From Haloterrigena gelatinilytica (lineage in GTDB: Archaea; Halobacteriota; Halobacteria; Halobacteriales; Natrialbaceae), in contig NZ_JABUQZ010000001.1 of the NCBI RefSeq assembly GCF_013342145.1, forward strand, positions 3,968,001 to 4,032,000: a stretch of 64,000 nt of DNA, read 5' to 3'. Each line of letters begins with the position of its first letter. Positions within the stretch are counted from its first letter, which is position 1. Position numbers and translations under genes: made by a program. The notes under the pieces are model-generated. The model was not told the origin of the DNA. It saw nothing but the letters and a program-made list of their open reading frames with translations, and searched no databases. Positions 15,507 through 23,987 of this stretch are shown in pieces.

Positions 15507-17262
15507 CTCGAATTGGCCCTGGACGAGCCTCCGTATCGGCGTCCTCGAGTTTCGGCGATCGGTGCGCGCGCTCCGCCGGAATCCGCTTCAGGCAGCCATG
15601 ATCGGCTTCGGCGCGCTCGTTCCGACGCTGATCGGCGGCCTGGTCGCGGTCGCGTTCGCCGACCAACTCGGGGACCTCGAGGCGCTCCCGGCACCCGATC
15701 ACGTCCGAGGACTGATCGCGCTCTTCTGGCTGTTCGGGGCGTTTCTCGTCGGTCAGCGCGTCGTCTCCGCGCGCACGCGAATCGAGGCCGAACCGTTCGT
15801 CCTGACGAGCGTTCCGGCCCGAACGGCCGCGATCGGGCTGGTCGTCGCGGAGACGTTCCGGCTGCTCGCCTATCTCGGGCCGCCGGCGATACTCGTAACC
15901 GGAATCTGCGTCGTGCTGTTCGGCTCGCCGGCGGCTCTCGTTCTCGTGCCGCTGGCGGCGTTGCTCTTCGCGGCGACCGTGGTCGTCACGGGATCGGCCG
16001 CCGGCTACGCGGTGGCCCTGCTCGTGGCGACGTCGCCGTTCGTCGCCCGCCACCGGACCGTCCTCGGAACGGTCGCGTCGCTGCTCGGAATGGGTTGTTA
16101 CCTCCTTTTCATGGGGATCGGTCCGTTCTCCTTCGACCAGTCGTCGCTCGCGTGGCTGCCGGTCGGGTGGTTCGCCGACCTCGCGCTGGCCGGCACCGGA
16201 CTGATATCGGCACCGCTGCGGTGGGTCGGCGCCCTCTGTAGTAGCGCGGCGGTGCTGTCCGTCGGCGGACTCGCCGTCGATCGGCTGACGGTGACGCTGT
16301 GGTTTATCGACCCGGTGGACGTCGTCGCGGACGAGTCGGACCGCAACGAGGACGGCGTGGCGGAACCGACCGCTCGTCGCGACGCGCTCGCGGCCGCCGC
16401 GGCGCCGCTGCCGGTTCCACGCCTGCTGTCGACGCCGACGCGACGCGTTGCAGAGTGGGCGCTCCTTCGAACGCGACGCGATCCCAACCGGCTGACGTTC
16501 CTCATGATCCCGCTGTTCTCCATCGGCGGCGCAGTCGGCAATGTGGCCGTTCAGTCCGGCTCGATCGAGACGGTGGCCGCGCCGCTGTGTGCCGTTGCGC
16601 TCCCGTGGGCCGTCGGTTCCCTGTTCGCGATGAACCCCTTCGGCGACGAGGGCGCGGTGCTCCCGGTAACGCTGACGGCCGTTCCGGGCCGCCAGTACGT
16701 CCGCGGCCTCCTGGTGCCGGGCCTGCTGATCGGCCTCCCGCTCGTCCCCCTCGCGACCGGGCTCGCGACGCTCGTCTCGCCGTACGCGCTGCTCGAGCGC
16801 GTCGGCCTGATCGCGCTAAGCGGTTTCTTGACCTGCGTCGCGGTCGCGATCGCGCCGGCGATCGGGATGGCGTTTCCCCGGTTCAGCGCCATCTCCGTCG
16901 GGCGGAGCCGCGACGTGATCCCGCCGCGGATGACCGCCGTGACTCTCCACGCCGCGCTGACGGTCGTCCCCGGAACCGTTCTCGCGGGACTCGTCCTCGC
17001 CCCGGAACTGACGCGCGCGGCGCTGGCCGGCCTCTTCGGAAGCCTTCCGGCGGTCCTGTTGGAACTGCTCGCGGCCGCGACCGTCGACGTCGTCGCGGCG
17101 CCCGCCGACTGGTTCGCCGCGCTCGGCGACGGGATCGGAACCCTGGACCTCGCGGCCCTGCGATTCGGCGGTAGCGGTCTCGTTCTCGTCGGCGGCCTCC
17201 TCGTCGCGGTGCTCTCGTACCGCCGCGCGATCGGCCGTTTCGAGCGGTACACGACGGCCTGA
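15484..17262 (+). CDS. ABC-2-type transporter permease
   Basis: The roughly 592-residue membrane protein has many hydrophobic segments (I count about a dozen) and a central hydrophilic region (around residues 265-330). It is co-directional and overlapping with the ABC ATPase gene, which identifies it as the permease partner. I chose the ATG at 15484 (MRRRFVTDSN); a GTG at 15457 would add nine residues. No further operon member is evident: the next gene, pan, has its own promoter. Confidence 0.82.
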   Translation: MRRRFVTDSNWPWTSLRIGVLEFRRSVRALRRNPLQAAMIGFGALVPTLIGGLVAVAFADQLGDLEALPAPDHVRGLIALFWLFGAFLVGQRVVSARTRIEAEPFVLTSVPARTAAIGLVVAETFRLLAYLGPPAILVTGICVVLFGSPAALVLVPLAALLFAATVVVTGSAAGYAVALLVATSPFVARHRTVLGTVASLLGMGCYLLFMGIGPFSFDQSSLAWLPVGWFADLALAGTGLISAPLRWVGALCSSAAVLSVGGLAVDRLTVTLWFIDPVDVVADESDRNEDGVAEPTARRDALAAAAAPLPVPRLLSTPTRRVAEWALLRTRRDPNRLTFLMIPLFSIGGAVGNVAVQSGSIETVAAPLCAVALPWAVGSLFAMNPFGDEGAVLPVTLTAVPGRQYVRGLLVPGLLIGLPLVPLATGLATLVSPYALLERVGLIALSGFLTCVAVAIAPAIGMAFPRFSAISVGRSRDVIPPRMTAVTLHAALTVVPGTVLAGLVLAPELTRAALAGLFGSLPAVLLELLAAATVDVVAAPADWFAALGDGIGTLDLAALRFGGSGLVLVGGLLVAVLSYRRAIGRFERYTTA

Positions 17263-17458
17263 CGGGAGCCGGATACTCCGAGCGGCTGCCGCGTCGCTCG
17301 GTCGCTCGAGCGGATCGAATTCGAACCGGATGGTTCGAGTCGACTCGAGACGCCCGCTCGAGTCGTCCTCGTCGGCCCTGCAGTTCGCTCTGAGTCCCCG
17401 TATATCGCGGGGCTAAGCCATCGTTCGTGGGGTTCGAAAACCATCCGGGACCCAAAGG

Positions 17459-17468
17459 CACATTTATC
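17459..17468 (+). promoter_or_regulatory. Candidate promoter of pan
   Basis: CACATTTATC lies about 31 nt before the chosen start of pan and is preceded by a purine-rich stretch resembling a BRE. It predicts a leader of only a few nucleotides. It also argues against starting pan at an upstream in-frame codon at 17427, which would place this box inside the gene. Confidence 0.45.
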
Positions 17469-17495
17469 GTCGGGGACTTACGAGCGTACGTCAGG

Positions 17496-18728
17496 ATGTC
17501 TCGAAGCCCGTCTATCCCCGACCGACCTCACCGCGATATCGATCCGGATCTCCCCGACGACGAGCGGCTTGAGGCGCTCCGCGATCACTACCAGGACCTC
17601 GTGGACGTCAACGACCAGCTTTCCGAACAACTGGACGACGCCGACGAGCGCCGGGAGCAACTCCGCGAACGAGTCGACCGCATCGAGCGCGAAAACGAGA
17701 CGCTCAAGAGCTCCTCGCTGTACATCGCCACCGTCGAGGACGTCCTCGAGAACGAGGAGGTCATCGTCAAACAGCACGGCAACAACCAGGAGGTGCTGAC
17801 CGACGTCTCGCCGCGGATCGTCGAGCAGATCGAGCCCGGCGACCGCGTCGCCGTCAACGACTCCTTCGCGATTCAGACGGTGTTAAACGCCGAGACCGAC
17901 GCGCGGGCTCAGTCGATGGAGATCACCGAGCGGCCCGAAGTCACCTACGCCGATATCGGCGGCATCGACGAGCAGGTCCGGGAGGTCCGCGAGGCCGTCG
18001 AGCAGCCGCTGGCCGAACCCGAACTGTTCGACGAGGTCGGGATCGAACCGCCCAGCGGCGTCCTGCTGTACGGCCCGCCGGGGACGGGCAAGACGATGCT
18101 CGCCAAAGCGGTCGCCAACGAGACCGACGCCACCTTCATCAAGATGGCCGGCTCCGAACTCGTTCGCAAGTTCATCGGCGAAGGCTCGCGGCTCGTCCGC
18201 GATCTCTTCGAGATGGCCCGCGAGCGCGAACCCGCCATTATCTTCATCGACGAGATCGACGCCATCGCGACCCGCCGCTCCGAGTCCAAGACCTCCGGGG
18301 ACGCCGAGGTCCAGCGGACGATGATGCAACTCCTCTCCGAGATGGACGGCTTCGAGGCCCGCGGCGAGATCCGCATCATCGCCGCCACCAACCGCTTCGA
18401 CATGCTCGACCGCGCAATCTTGCGCCCCGGCCGGTTCGACCGCCTCATCGAGGTGCCCGAACCCGACCGCGACGGTCGCGAGCAGATCCTCGAGATCCAC
18501 ACCCGCGGCATGAACGTCGCCGACGACGTCGACTTCGCCGCCCTCGCGGACGACACCGAGGGCTACTCCGGCGCCGAAATCGAGAGCCTCTCCACCGAGG
18601 CCGGCATGTTCGCCATCCGCAACGACCGCAACGAGGTCACCCATCAGGACTTCGTCGAGGCCTTAGAGAAGATCGAGGAGGACGACTCGAGCGACGTGAT
18701 TTCGTCGCCCGGGTACTTCTACCAGTAA
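17496..18728 (+). CDS. pan: Proteasome-activating nucleotidase (PAN)
   Basis: The 410-residue AAA+ ATPase unfolds substrates for the 20S proteasome. In order it has an N-terminal coiled coil (about residues 22-72), an OB-fold domain (about 75-135), Walker A GPPGTGKT (193-200), Walker B IIFIDEID, the SRH region with ATNRFDMLD and RPGRFDR, and a C-terminal helical domain. It ends in FYQ, a hydrophobic-Tyr-X (HbYX) motif that docks into the proteasome alpha ring and opens the gate. Haloarchaea usually carry two PAN paralogues and the sequence alone does not say which this is. Confidence 0.97.
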   Translation: MSRSPSIPDRPHRDIDPDLPDDERLEALRDHYQDLVDVNDQLSEQLDDADERREQLRERVDRIERENETLKSSSLYIATVEDVLENEEVIVKQHGNNQEVLTDVSPRIVEQIEPGDRVAVNDSFAIQTVLNAETDARAQSMEITERPEVTYADIGGIDEQVREVREAVEQPLAEPELFDEVGIEPPSGVLLYGPPGTGKTMLAKAVANETDATFIKMAGSELVRKFIGEGSRLVRDLFEMAREREPAIIFIDEIDAIATRRSESKTSGDAEVQRTMMQLLSEMDGFEARGEIRIIAATNRFDMLDRAILRPGRFDRLIEVPEPDRDGREQILEIHTRGMNVADDVDFAALADDTEGYSGAEIESLSTEAGMFAIRNDRNEVTHQDFVEALEKIEEDDSSDVISSPGYFYQ

Positions 18729-18734
18729 CGAACT

Positions 18735-18775
18735 TTTGCTCTGCGGGCGCGGCGAAGCCGCGCCCTCGGCAAAAC
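18735..18775 (+). repeat. Nested hairpin downstream of pan
   Basis: A perfect 9-bp stem (GGGCGCGGC, loop GAA, GCCGCGCCC; 18746-18766) sits within an outer TTTTGC/GCAAAA pairing (18735-18740 with 18770-18775). A further small hairpin with loop TTC follows at 18849-18859. It could act as a 3'-end structure for pan. The short-loop palindrome is similar in type to others in the window. Confidence 0.5.
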
Positions 18776-19018
18776 TTCGATGAAAAGCACTCCTCCTTCT
18801 TCTCCGTTCGCGTTGCTCACTTCGAATCAGTCGTCGGCCCGCTCGCTCGGCCTTCGGCCTCACTCGCGGTGACTGTTATGCGATCGCCTGCCCTCCCCCG
18901 ACTCGCGACGCCCTCACTTCTTCAGGCGTCGCTCGTGGCCACGGGTTCATTCTCGGTTCGTCGATTCGAGTCGCGCTCGGATCGCAAGCCCTTACGCCGC
19001 TCGTCCCCGAGACCGGAT

Positions 19019-19495
19019 ATGAGCACGATTCGAGTCGTTTGGGGGTCCGCCTCGGCGCCTACCGAGATGGCCTCCTACGACGCCGCGCTCGCCGAGGCCG
19101 GTGTCGAGAACTACAATCTGGTTTCCGTCTCCTCGGTGATCCCGGCCGACGTCGACGTCGAGGCCGTCGGGACGGCACCCGACCTCGGCCCCGTCGGTGA
19201 CCGACTGACCGTCGTCGAGGCGCGGGCCACGACCGCGGGGCCGGGACAGGTCAGCGCGGCGCTGGCGTGGGCCCAATCGGCCGAGGGACCGGGGCTGTTC
19301 TACGAGACGGCCGGCGAGACGGATCAGGCCGACGTCGAACGACGGGTTCGCGAGGGACTGGCTGCCGGGCAGGAACTCCGCGACTGGGCGTTCGCCGACC
19401 CGAACGTCGTTCTCGAGTCCGAGCAGGCCGAACCGGGCGAGCACACGACCGCCGTCGTCCTCGCGGTGTACGGCGAGAGCGAGCCGATCTGTTGA
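19019..19495 (+). CDS. Pyruvoyl-dependent arginine decarboxylase
   Basis: The 158-residue proenzyme resembles archaeal PvlArgDC. The internal cleavage site is the Ser-Ser pair at residues 38-39 in NLVSVSSVIP; self-cleavage there generates the pyruvoyl group. The product agmatine feeds agmatidine modification of tRNA-Ile and possibly polyamine synthesis. The start at 19019 (MSTIRVVWGS) is set by the conserved first strand; the upstream open frame is not conserved-looking. The gene is followed by a small conserved gene 71 nt downstream. Confidence 0.88.
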   Translation: MSTIRVVWGSASAPTEMASYDAALAEAGVENYNLVSVSSVIPADVDVEAVGTAPDLGPVGDRLTVVEARATTAGPGQVSAALAWAQSAEGPGLFYETAGETDQADVERRVREGLAAGQELRDWAFADPNVVLESEQAEPGEHTTAVVLAVYGESEPIC

Positions 19496-19566
19496 CGTAC
19501 TGTCGGAATTTCCCGAAAGCGAATCCTTTTGACGCGTCGGTGCGTTGCTACCAGTACACACTTCTC

Positions 19567-19965
19567 ATGAACGGAAATACGCCGTACGCCGGGCTGCCGG
19601 GAGAAACGGGTGCTGGTCAGCGTGCCGCGGCGGACGTTCCGGACCTCTCGCGGACCCAGAAACGCTCCCTCCACCGCGACGTCTCCCGAATCGCCGCTCG
19701 AACCCGTGACTTCCTCCCCGACGAATACGTCGTCGACTCCGAGGTTTCCCAGAGCATGACCGGCCCGCAGGTCACCGTCGCCGTCCGGCCGCCGATCGGC
19801 CACGCCGTCAGCGCCGGCTTCACGCCCGACTTAGAGGAGGTCGCGGCCGGCGACGCGGTGATCACCGCCGACGAACGCGACGAAGTGGCCCGCGGACTGG
19901 CAGCCAGCGCCGCCCTACAGGTCAAACAGGCGATCAGCGACAACGTGACGCCGACCGCGAAGTAA
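19567..19965 (+). CDS. Conserved haloarchaeal protein (DUF5811-like)
   Basis: The 132-residue protein has no signal peptide or membrane segment. It begins MNGNTPYAGLPGETG, has a basic helix (LSRTQKRSLHRDVSRIAARTR) and a C-terminal alpha/beta part ending in a helix (AASAALQVKQAISDNV). I believe it corresponds to the haloarchaeal DUF5811 family, whose function is unknown. It is co-directional with the arginine decarboxylase gene. Confidence 0.7.
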   Translation: MNGNTPYAGLPGETGAGQRAAADVPDLSRTQKRSLHRDVSRIAARTRDFLPDEYVVDSEVSQSMTGPQVTVAVRPPIGHAVSAGFTPDLEEVAAGDAVITADERDEVARGLAASAALQVKQAISDNVTPTAK

Positions 19966-20114
19966 CGCCGAGCCTCGTCGCCGTTTTCGACCGAACGAAG
20001 ACCGAGAGTCGCTCCCCTCACGATCGACGGCGCTGATCGAGTCGAACTGACGTTCCTTCCCCCAGTGCGGACTATCCAGCGTTCCTAGAATCACCGCCGC
20101 CACGGTCGCGGCGA

Positions 20115-20510
20115 TCAGTACAACAGTTGCTCGAGTTGGTGTCGTCGTCGCTCGAGATCGATCGTCGGCTCGACGTCGGGATCGTCGATCAGCCGGTCGA
20201 GTACGAGCAGCGGGTCGGTCCCCGCGCGCTCGACGGCGTCGAAGAGGGCCTCGATCGCGGTCCGGTTCGTCGCCAGCGACGAACACAGGTCCACGGCGAG
20301 CGCCAGCGGAATCGCCGCGTCGGGGTCGGACGGATACGCGTCGCTGACTCGGGTGAAGTCCGGCTCCTCGAGCGGGCTGCCGCCTTCGGGATCGACGTTC
20401 AAACAGCGGGTACAGAGCGTCCCGGCCGGCGACTCCCCCGGCGCGTGCTCGCGGTACTCCTCGGGGATCGAAAAGACGACCGTCGATGCGCTACATGCCG
20501 TACAGGCCAT
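20115..20510 (-). CDS. Small zinc-binding-type protein, function unknown (DUF6276-like)
   Basis: The 131-residue protein has an N-terminal CTAC (C-x2-C) and a CTRC about 30 residues later. Together they look like a zinc knuckle. A Pro/Asp-rich linker and a helical C-terminus (IDLERRRHQLEQLLY) follow. I think it matches DUF6276. It lies 30 nt downstream of atpD on the same strand and is probably cotranscribed with it, as a conserved satellite of the ATP synthase locus. Confidence 0.65.
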   Translation of the reverse strand: MACTACSASTVVFSIPEEYREHAPGESPAGTLCTRCLNVDPEGGSPLEEPDFTRVSDAYPSDPDAAIPLALAVDLCSSLATNRTAIEALFDAVERAGTDPLLVLDRLIDDPDVEPTIDLERRRHQLEQLLY

Positions 20511-20540
20511 GGTCGTATCGGATGTGCGGACCGGATGCGA

Positions 20541-21293
20541 TCAGTCGCCGCCCGGAACGCCGCCCGCGGTCGACTGTTCCATGTCGGGTTCGGCCGTGTC
20601 TCCGCCCTCGTCCTCGGGAGCAACCTCGTCTTCTGCTTCTTCTTCGGCCTCCCGCTCTTCCTTCTCGGCCTGCTCTTTCTTCTCCTTGATCTTCTTCAGT
20701 CGGAACGTCTCCTCGCGTTCCTGCTCCTCGAGTTTCTGCTCGATGTACTCCTGGCTCTCGTAGAGGTCGGGCAGGAGTTTGAACTCCAAGGCGTTGACGC
20801 GGCGCTTGGTGGTCTCGATCTCCCGAAGCATCTTCTTCATCGCCGTCTCGACCTCGGCGGCGAGGATGATGCTCTCGAGCAGATCCTCGTAGGCCTCGGC
20901 GGCCTCGTCGATGCGTGCGGAGGTCCCCATGATCCCGTAGCCGCGCTGATCGAGGCTCTTCGAGACGCGCGAGGACTCGATCTGGGGCACGACCACGCCC
21001 ATGATGTTCTTCGATTCGGTGGTGATCTCGGGATGTTCCTGGAGTGCGGCGGCGGCCCCGCGGACCGCGACGTCGCCCTCCATGGCTCGGGCCATGTTGA
21101 TCTTCTTCTGGGCGTCCTCGTAGTCCTGTGCGAGGTCCCCGCGGACGTCCTGGGCCTTGTCCAGGATGTCCATGAACTCCATGATCAGCCCGTCCCGTTT
21201 CTTCTCGAGCGTCCCGTGTCCCCGCTCGGAGAGTTCGATCCGATCCTCGATCTCCATCAGGTTCTTGCGGGTGGGCTTGACGTCCTTGGCCAT
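20541..21293 (-). CDS. atpD: A-type ATP synthase subunit D (central stalk)
   Basis: The 250-residue protein begins [25 protein letters not shown], typical of V/A-ATPase subunit D. It has long N- and C-terminal coiled coils (about residues 8-75 and 150-215) that form the rotor shaft inside the A3B3 head, and an acidic C-terminal extension rich in Glu/Ala/Gly. It is separated from atpB by about 2.7 kb carrying three unrelated genes, whereas in haloarchaea D usually follows B directly. Confidence 0.93.
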   Translation of the reverse strand: MAKDVKPTRKNLMEIEDRIELSERGHGTLEKKRDGLIMEFMDILDKAQDVRGDLAQDYEDAQKKINMARAMEGDVAVRGAAAALQEHPEITTESKNIMGVVVPQIESSRVSKSLDQRGYGIMGTSARIDEAAEAYEDLLESIILAAEVETAMKKMLREIETTKRRVNALEFKLLPDLYESQEYIEQKLEEQEREETFRLKKIKEKKEQAEKEEREAEEEAEDEVAPEDEGGDTAEPDMEQSTAGGVPGGD

Positions 21294-21426
21294 CTTGTGG
21301 AGGGTTTGCGCCCCCAGTCGGATAACTGTTTACAGTTTTGGCGGGTATCGGCCGACGGGAGGACCCTGCAGTGTGCGTGGGCCGTTCACGACCGAACGAC
21401 GAACCGACTCGGCTCGGCACCTGACG

Positions 21427-21630
21427 CTACCCGAGGAAGAGATCGACCATGTTCCCCGACGACTGGCCGCGATAGAGCTCCGAGTAGCCGCAGTTCGTAC
21501 AGCTTACGACCATGAACTGTCGGTTCTGTATGTCGAAGAGCTTCGACAGCCCCGTCCCGCTGGTCGCGATCTCGTCGATCTCCGTCTCGGTGTGGTCGCA
21601 CTTGGGACAGCCGCGGTCGTCGTCTTTCAT
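21427..21630 (-). CDS. Small zinc-ribbon protein
   Basis: The 67-residue protein has two CxxC knuckles, GCPKC near residue 10 and CTNC near residue 46, and a hydrophobic C-terminus (NMVDLFLG). This is the architecture of the small zinc-ribbon nucleic-acid-binding-like proteins of COG3478. The target is unknown. It lies 133 nt upstream of atpD on the same strand. Confidence 0.78.
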   Translation of the reverse strand: MKDDDRGCPKCDHTETEIDEIATSGTGLSKLFDIQNRQFMVVSCTNCGYSELYRGQSSGNMVDLFLG

Positions 21631-21692
21631 ACGGCCGAATTCGTGTTAGGTGACAGATATTTTGTGCTCACGACCCGTCGGATCGACCAGTG

Positions 21693-22016
21693 ATGTTCGG
21701 CGCCGTCGTCACCGTCTTCCTCCTGTTCGCGATCGCCGTTCCACTGGCGCTCTGGATCGCGATCGAGAGCGAAACGTCGAACCCGACCGTCGTCGACCGC
21801 GCGGAAGCCGAACGGATCGCGAAGGACCGCGGCGGCCGGGGTCGGTCCCGAACGGACTCGAGCGACGATCCTCCTGCGAGCGCAGACACGGCTACCGACG
21901 ACCGCGAGGCGGAGTCCGACCGGCGGTCACGGACCGACGATCGATCTTCGACGGAGCGAGACGGACGGTGGGGGACCCACTCGGACGAGTCGGACCGCGA
22001 CGATCGCTGGCGGTAG
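21693..22016 (+). CDS. Single-pass membrane protein with charged tail, function unknown
   Basis: The 107-residue protein has one N-terminal transmembrane segment (about residues 2-25, GAVVTVFLLFAIAVPLALW) and a highly charged, low-complexity Asp/Arg/Ser tail that is probably cytoplasmic or disordered. The ATG at 21693 is preferred over the adjacent GTG. It is convergent with the acyl-CoA synthetase gene and divergent from the zinc-ribbon gene. Confidence 0.55.
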   Translation: MFGAVVTVFLLFAIAVPLALWIAIESETSNPTVVDRAEAERIAKDRGGRGRSRTDSSDDPPASADTATDDREAESDRRSRTDDRSSTERDGRWGTHSDESDRDDRWR

Positions 22017-22074
22017 GTAGTTCTGCGCGACTAGTCGGGATGGTCCCGAACGAATAGGGTGTGACCGAACCGGA

Positions 22075-23733
22075 TTAGCCCTGCCCGACCATCCGATCCT
22101 CGTCCTCCCACTCCTCCTGACGGAGTTCGTACTTCTGGATCTTGCCGGTCGCGGTGGTCGGGAGTTCCTCGACGAACTCGACCTCCCGGACGGCCTTGTA
22201 GCCCGCGAGGTTGTCGCGGGTGAACTCGACGAGTTCGTCGCGGGTGACGCTCGGGTCGTCCGGGTCGCCGTTGCCCGGCACGATGAAGGCCTTCGGCGTC
22301 TCGCCCCACTCCTCGCTGGGAGCCGGAATGACGGCCACGTCCGAGACCTCGGGATGGTCGAACAGCGTGTCCTCGAGTTCGATGCTCGAGATGTTCTCGC
22401 CGCCGGAGATGATGATGTCCTTCTTGCGGTCCTGGATGGAGATCATCCCGTGCTCGTCGACGACTGCGAGGTCGCCGGTGTGGTAGTAGCCCTCGACGCG
22501 GTCGTTGAAGGCTTCCTCCGTTTCCTCGGGCTTGTTCCAGTACTTCTCCATGACCTGATTGCCGCGGACGACGATCTCGCCGATCGAGGCGTCGTCGCGG
22601 GGGACGTCGTTACCGTCCTCGTCGACGACGCGGATCTCGGTGCCGAGATAGCCCAGTCCCTGGCGTTTCTTGATCGCGAAGCGGTCCGAATCGTCGTCGT
22701 CGAACGTGCGACGCGCGTCGGAGGTGGTGATCAGCGGCCCCGTTTCGGTCGCGCCGTAGACGTGTTTCAGGTACCAGCCGAACTCGTCCTCGACGGTGCG
22801 GATGGTGGCCTCCGGCGGCGCCGAGCCGGCAGTCGCGATGCGGACGTCGTTGGCCCCGGTCGTCTCGGGCGCTCCGGCGGCTTCGCCGCCTTCGCCTCGC
22901 TGCCCCGAAGGGGCACCGCGCTCTTCGTAGTAGTCGATCAGCATGTTCAGCACCGTCGGCGCGCCGCACATGTAGGAGACGTCCTCGGTCCGAACGGCCT
23001 CGAAGATGTCCCCGGCGTCGACGCCGCGCGTGCAGACGTGTTTCGCACCGATCCCCGTCACGGCGTAGATGTGGCCCCAGCCGTTGACGTGGAACATCGG
23101 CAGCGTCCAGAGGTAGACGTCGTCGTCGCGCAGTTCCTGGTGGGCCGTGACCAGGTAGGCGTGAAGCGTCTCCGAGCGGTGGGTCCGGCAGACCCCCTTC
23201 GGATCGCCCGTCGTCCCCGAGGTGTAGTTCATCGTGATGATCTCGTCCTCGCTCATCTCGGGGCGGTCGTACTCGGTGCTCGCGTCCTCGAGCACCGCGT
23301 CGAATTCCTCCCAGTCGCCCTCGACCGCGTCGGCGTCGTTCGTGATGAACGTCTCCGTCGGCACCTCGTCGCGGATCGGCTCGATCTCGTCGGCGAAGTC
23401 GTAGTCGGCGTAGATGGCGTCGACCTCCGCGTCCTCGAGCATGTAGGAGAAGTCCTCGGGCGTCAGCCGGTAGTTCAGCGGCGTGTGCACCGCGCCGAGT
23501 TGCATGCTCCCGTAGGCCGCCTCGAGGTGGTAGTGCGTGTTCGGGTCGAGCACCGCGACGCGGTCGCCCTTCTCGATACCGCGTTGCTGCAGCGCCGCCG
23601 AAAACCGATCGGCCCGCTCGCCGAGTTCGTCGTAGGTGTACCGTTCCCCCGTGGTCGCGACGACGGCTTCCTCGTCCCCGTAGTGCTTGCGCGCCCGATC
23701 GAGGAAGTCCGTCACGAGCAGTGGTTTGTGCAT
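22075..23733 (-). CDS. Acyl-CoA synthetase (AMP-forming, fatty-acid-CoA ligase family)
   Basis: The 552-residue ANL-superfamily enzyme has the AMP-binding P-loop YTSGTTGDPKGV (about residue 170), VYGATETGP (about 315), the YHTGDLAVVDEHG motif and the C-terminal KDIIISGGENISSIE with a final ATGKIQK lysine segment. It activates a carboxylic acid, probably a medium- or long-chain fatty acid, to its CoA thioester. Residues 273-286 are a Gly/Glu/Ala-rich insertion encoded by a palindromic stretch. The gene interrupts the ATP synthase locus between atpB and atpD. Confidence 0.92.
   Translation of the reverse strand: MHKPLLVTDFLDRARKHYGDEEAVVATTGERYTYDELGERADRFSAALQQRGIEKGDRVAVLDPNTHYHLEAAYGSMQLGAVHTPLNYRLTPEDFSYMLEDAEVDAIYADYDFADEIEPIRDEVPTETFITNDADAVEGDWEEFDAVLEDASTEYDRPEMSEDEIITMNYTSGTTGDPKGVCRTHRSETLHAYLVTAHQELRDDDVYLWTLPMFHVNGWGHIYAVTGIGAKHVCTRGVDAGDIFEAVRTEDVSYMCGAPTVLNMLIDYYEERGAPSGQRGEGGEAAGAPETTGANDVRIATAGSAPPEATIRTVEDEFGWYLKHVYGATETGPLITTSDARRTFDDDDSDRFAIKKRQGLGYLGTEIRVVDEDGNDVPRDDASIGEIVVRGNQVMEKYWNKPEETEEAFNDRVEGYYHTGDLAVVDEHGMISIQDRKKDIIISGGENISSIELEDTLFDHPEVSDVAVIPAPSEEWGETPKAFIVPGNGDPDDPSVTRDELVEFTRDNLAGYKAVREVEFVEELPTTATGKIQKYELRQEEWEDEDRMVGQG
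22876..22915 (-). repeat. In-frame palindromic insert within the acyl-CoA synthetase gene
   Basis: Two perfect 6-bp hairpins with three-base loops lie back to back: GGCGGC-TTC-GCCGCC (22876-22890) and TGCCCC-GAA-GGGGCA (22901-22915). They encode a Gly/Glu/Ala-rich surface loop that appears extra relative to the enzyme family. They are similar in type to the pepF insert and the hairpin after pan. Confidence 0.45.
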
Positions 23734-23987
23734 ACGCGATGTACGACATTAACGATAATTAAGTTCATTGCGGTTCGTTCCGAACTGTGGCTTCGATCGA
23801 TACGTTCGGCTACGGCTTCGCTTCGGCTCGAGCGTCGCCCGGCTTCGTTACTGAGTACGTGGCCGACGCAGTGTCACACGTCGAGTGAAGCGGCGAGCGC
23901 GACGTGCGACCGCTCGTCCGGATCGACGAACCGACGGCTCGCGTCTCGAGCGACCGAAAAATCGAAACTGCAACCGCGATCGCGAGT

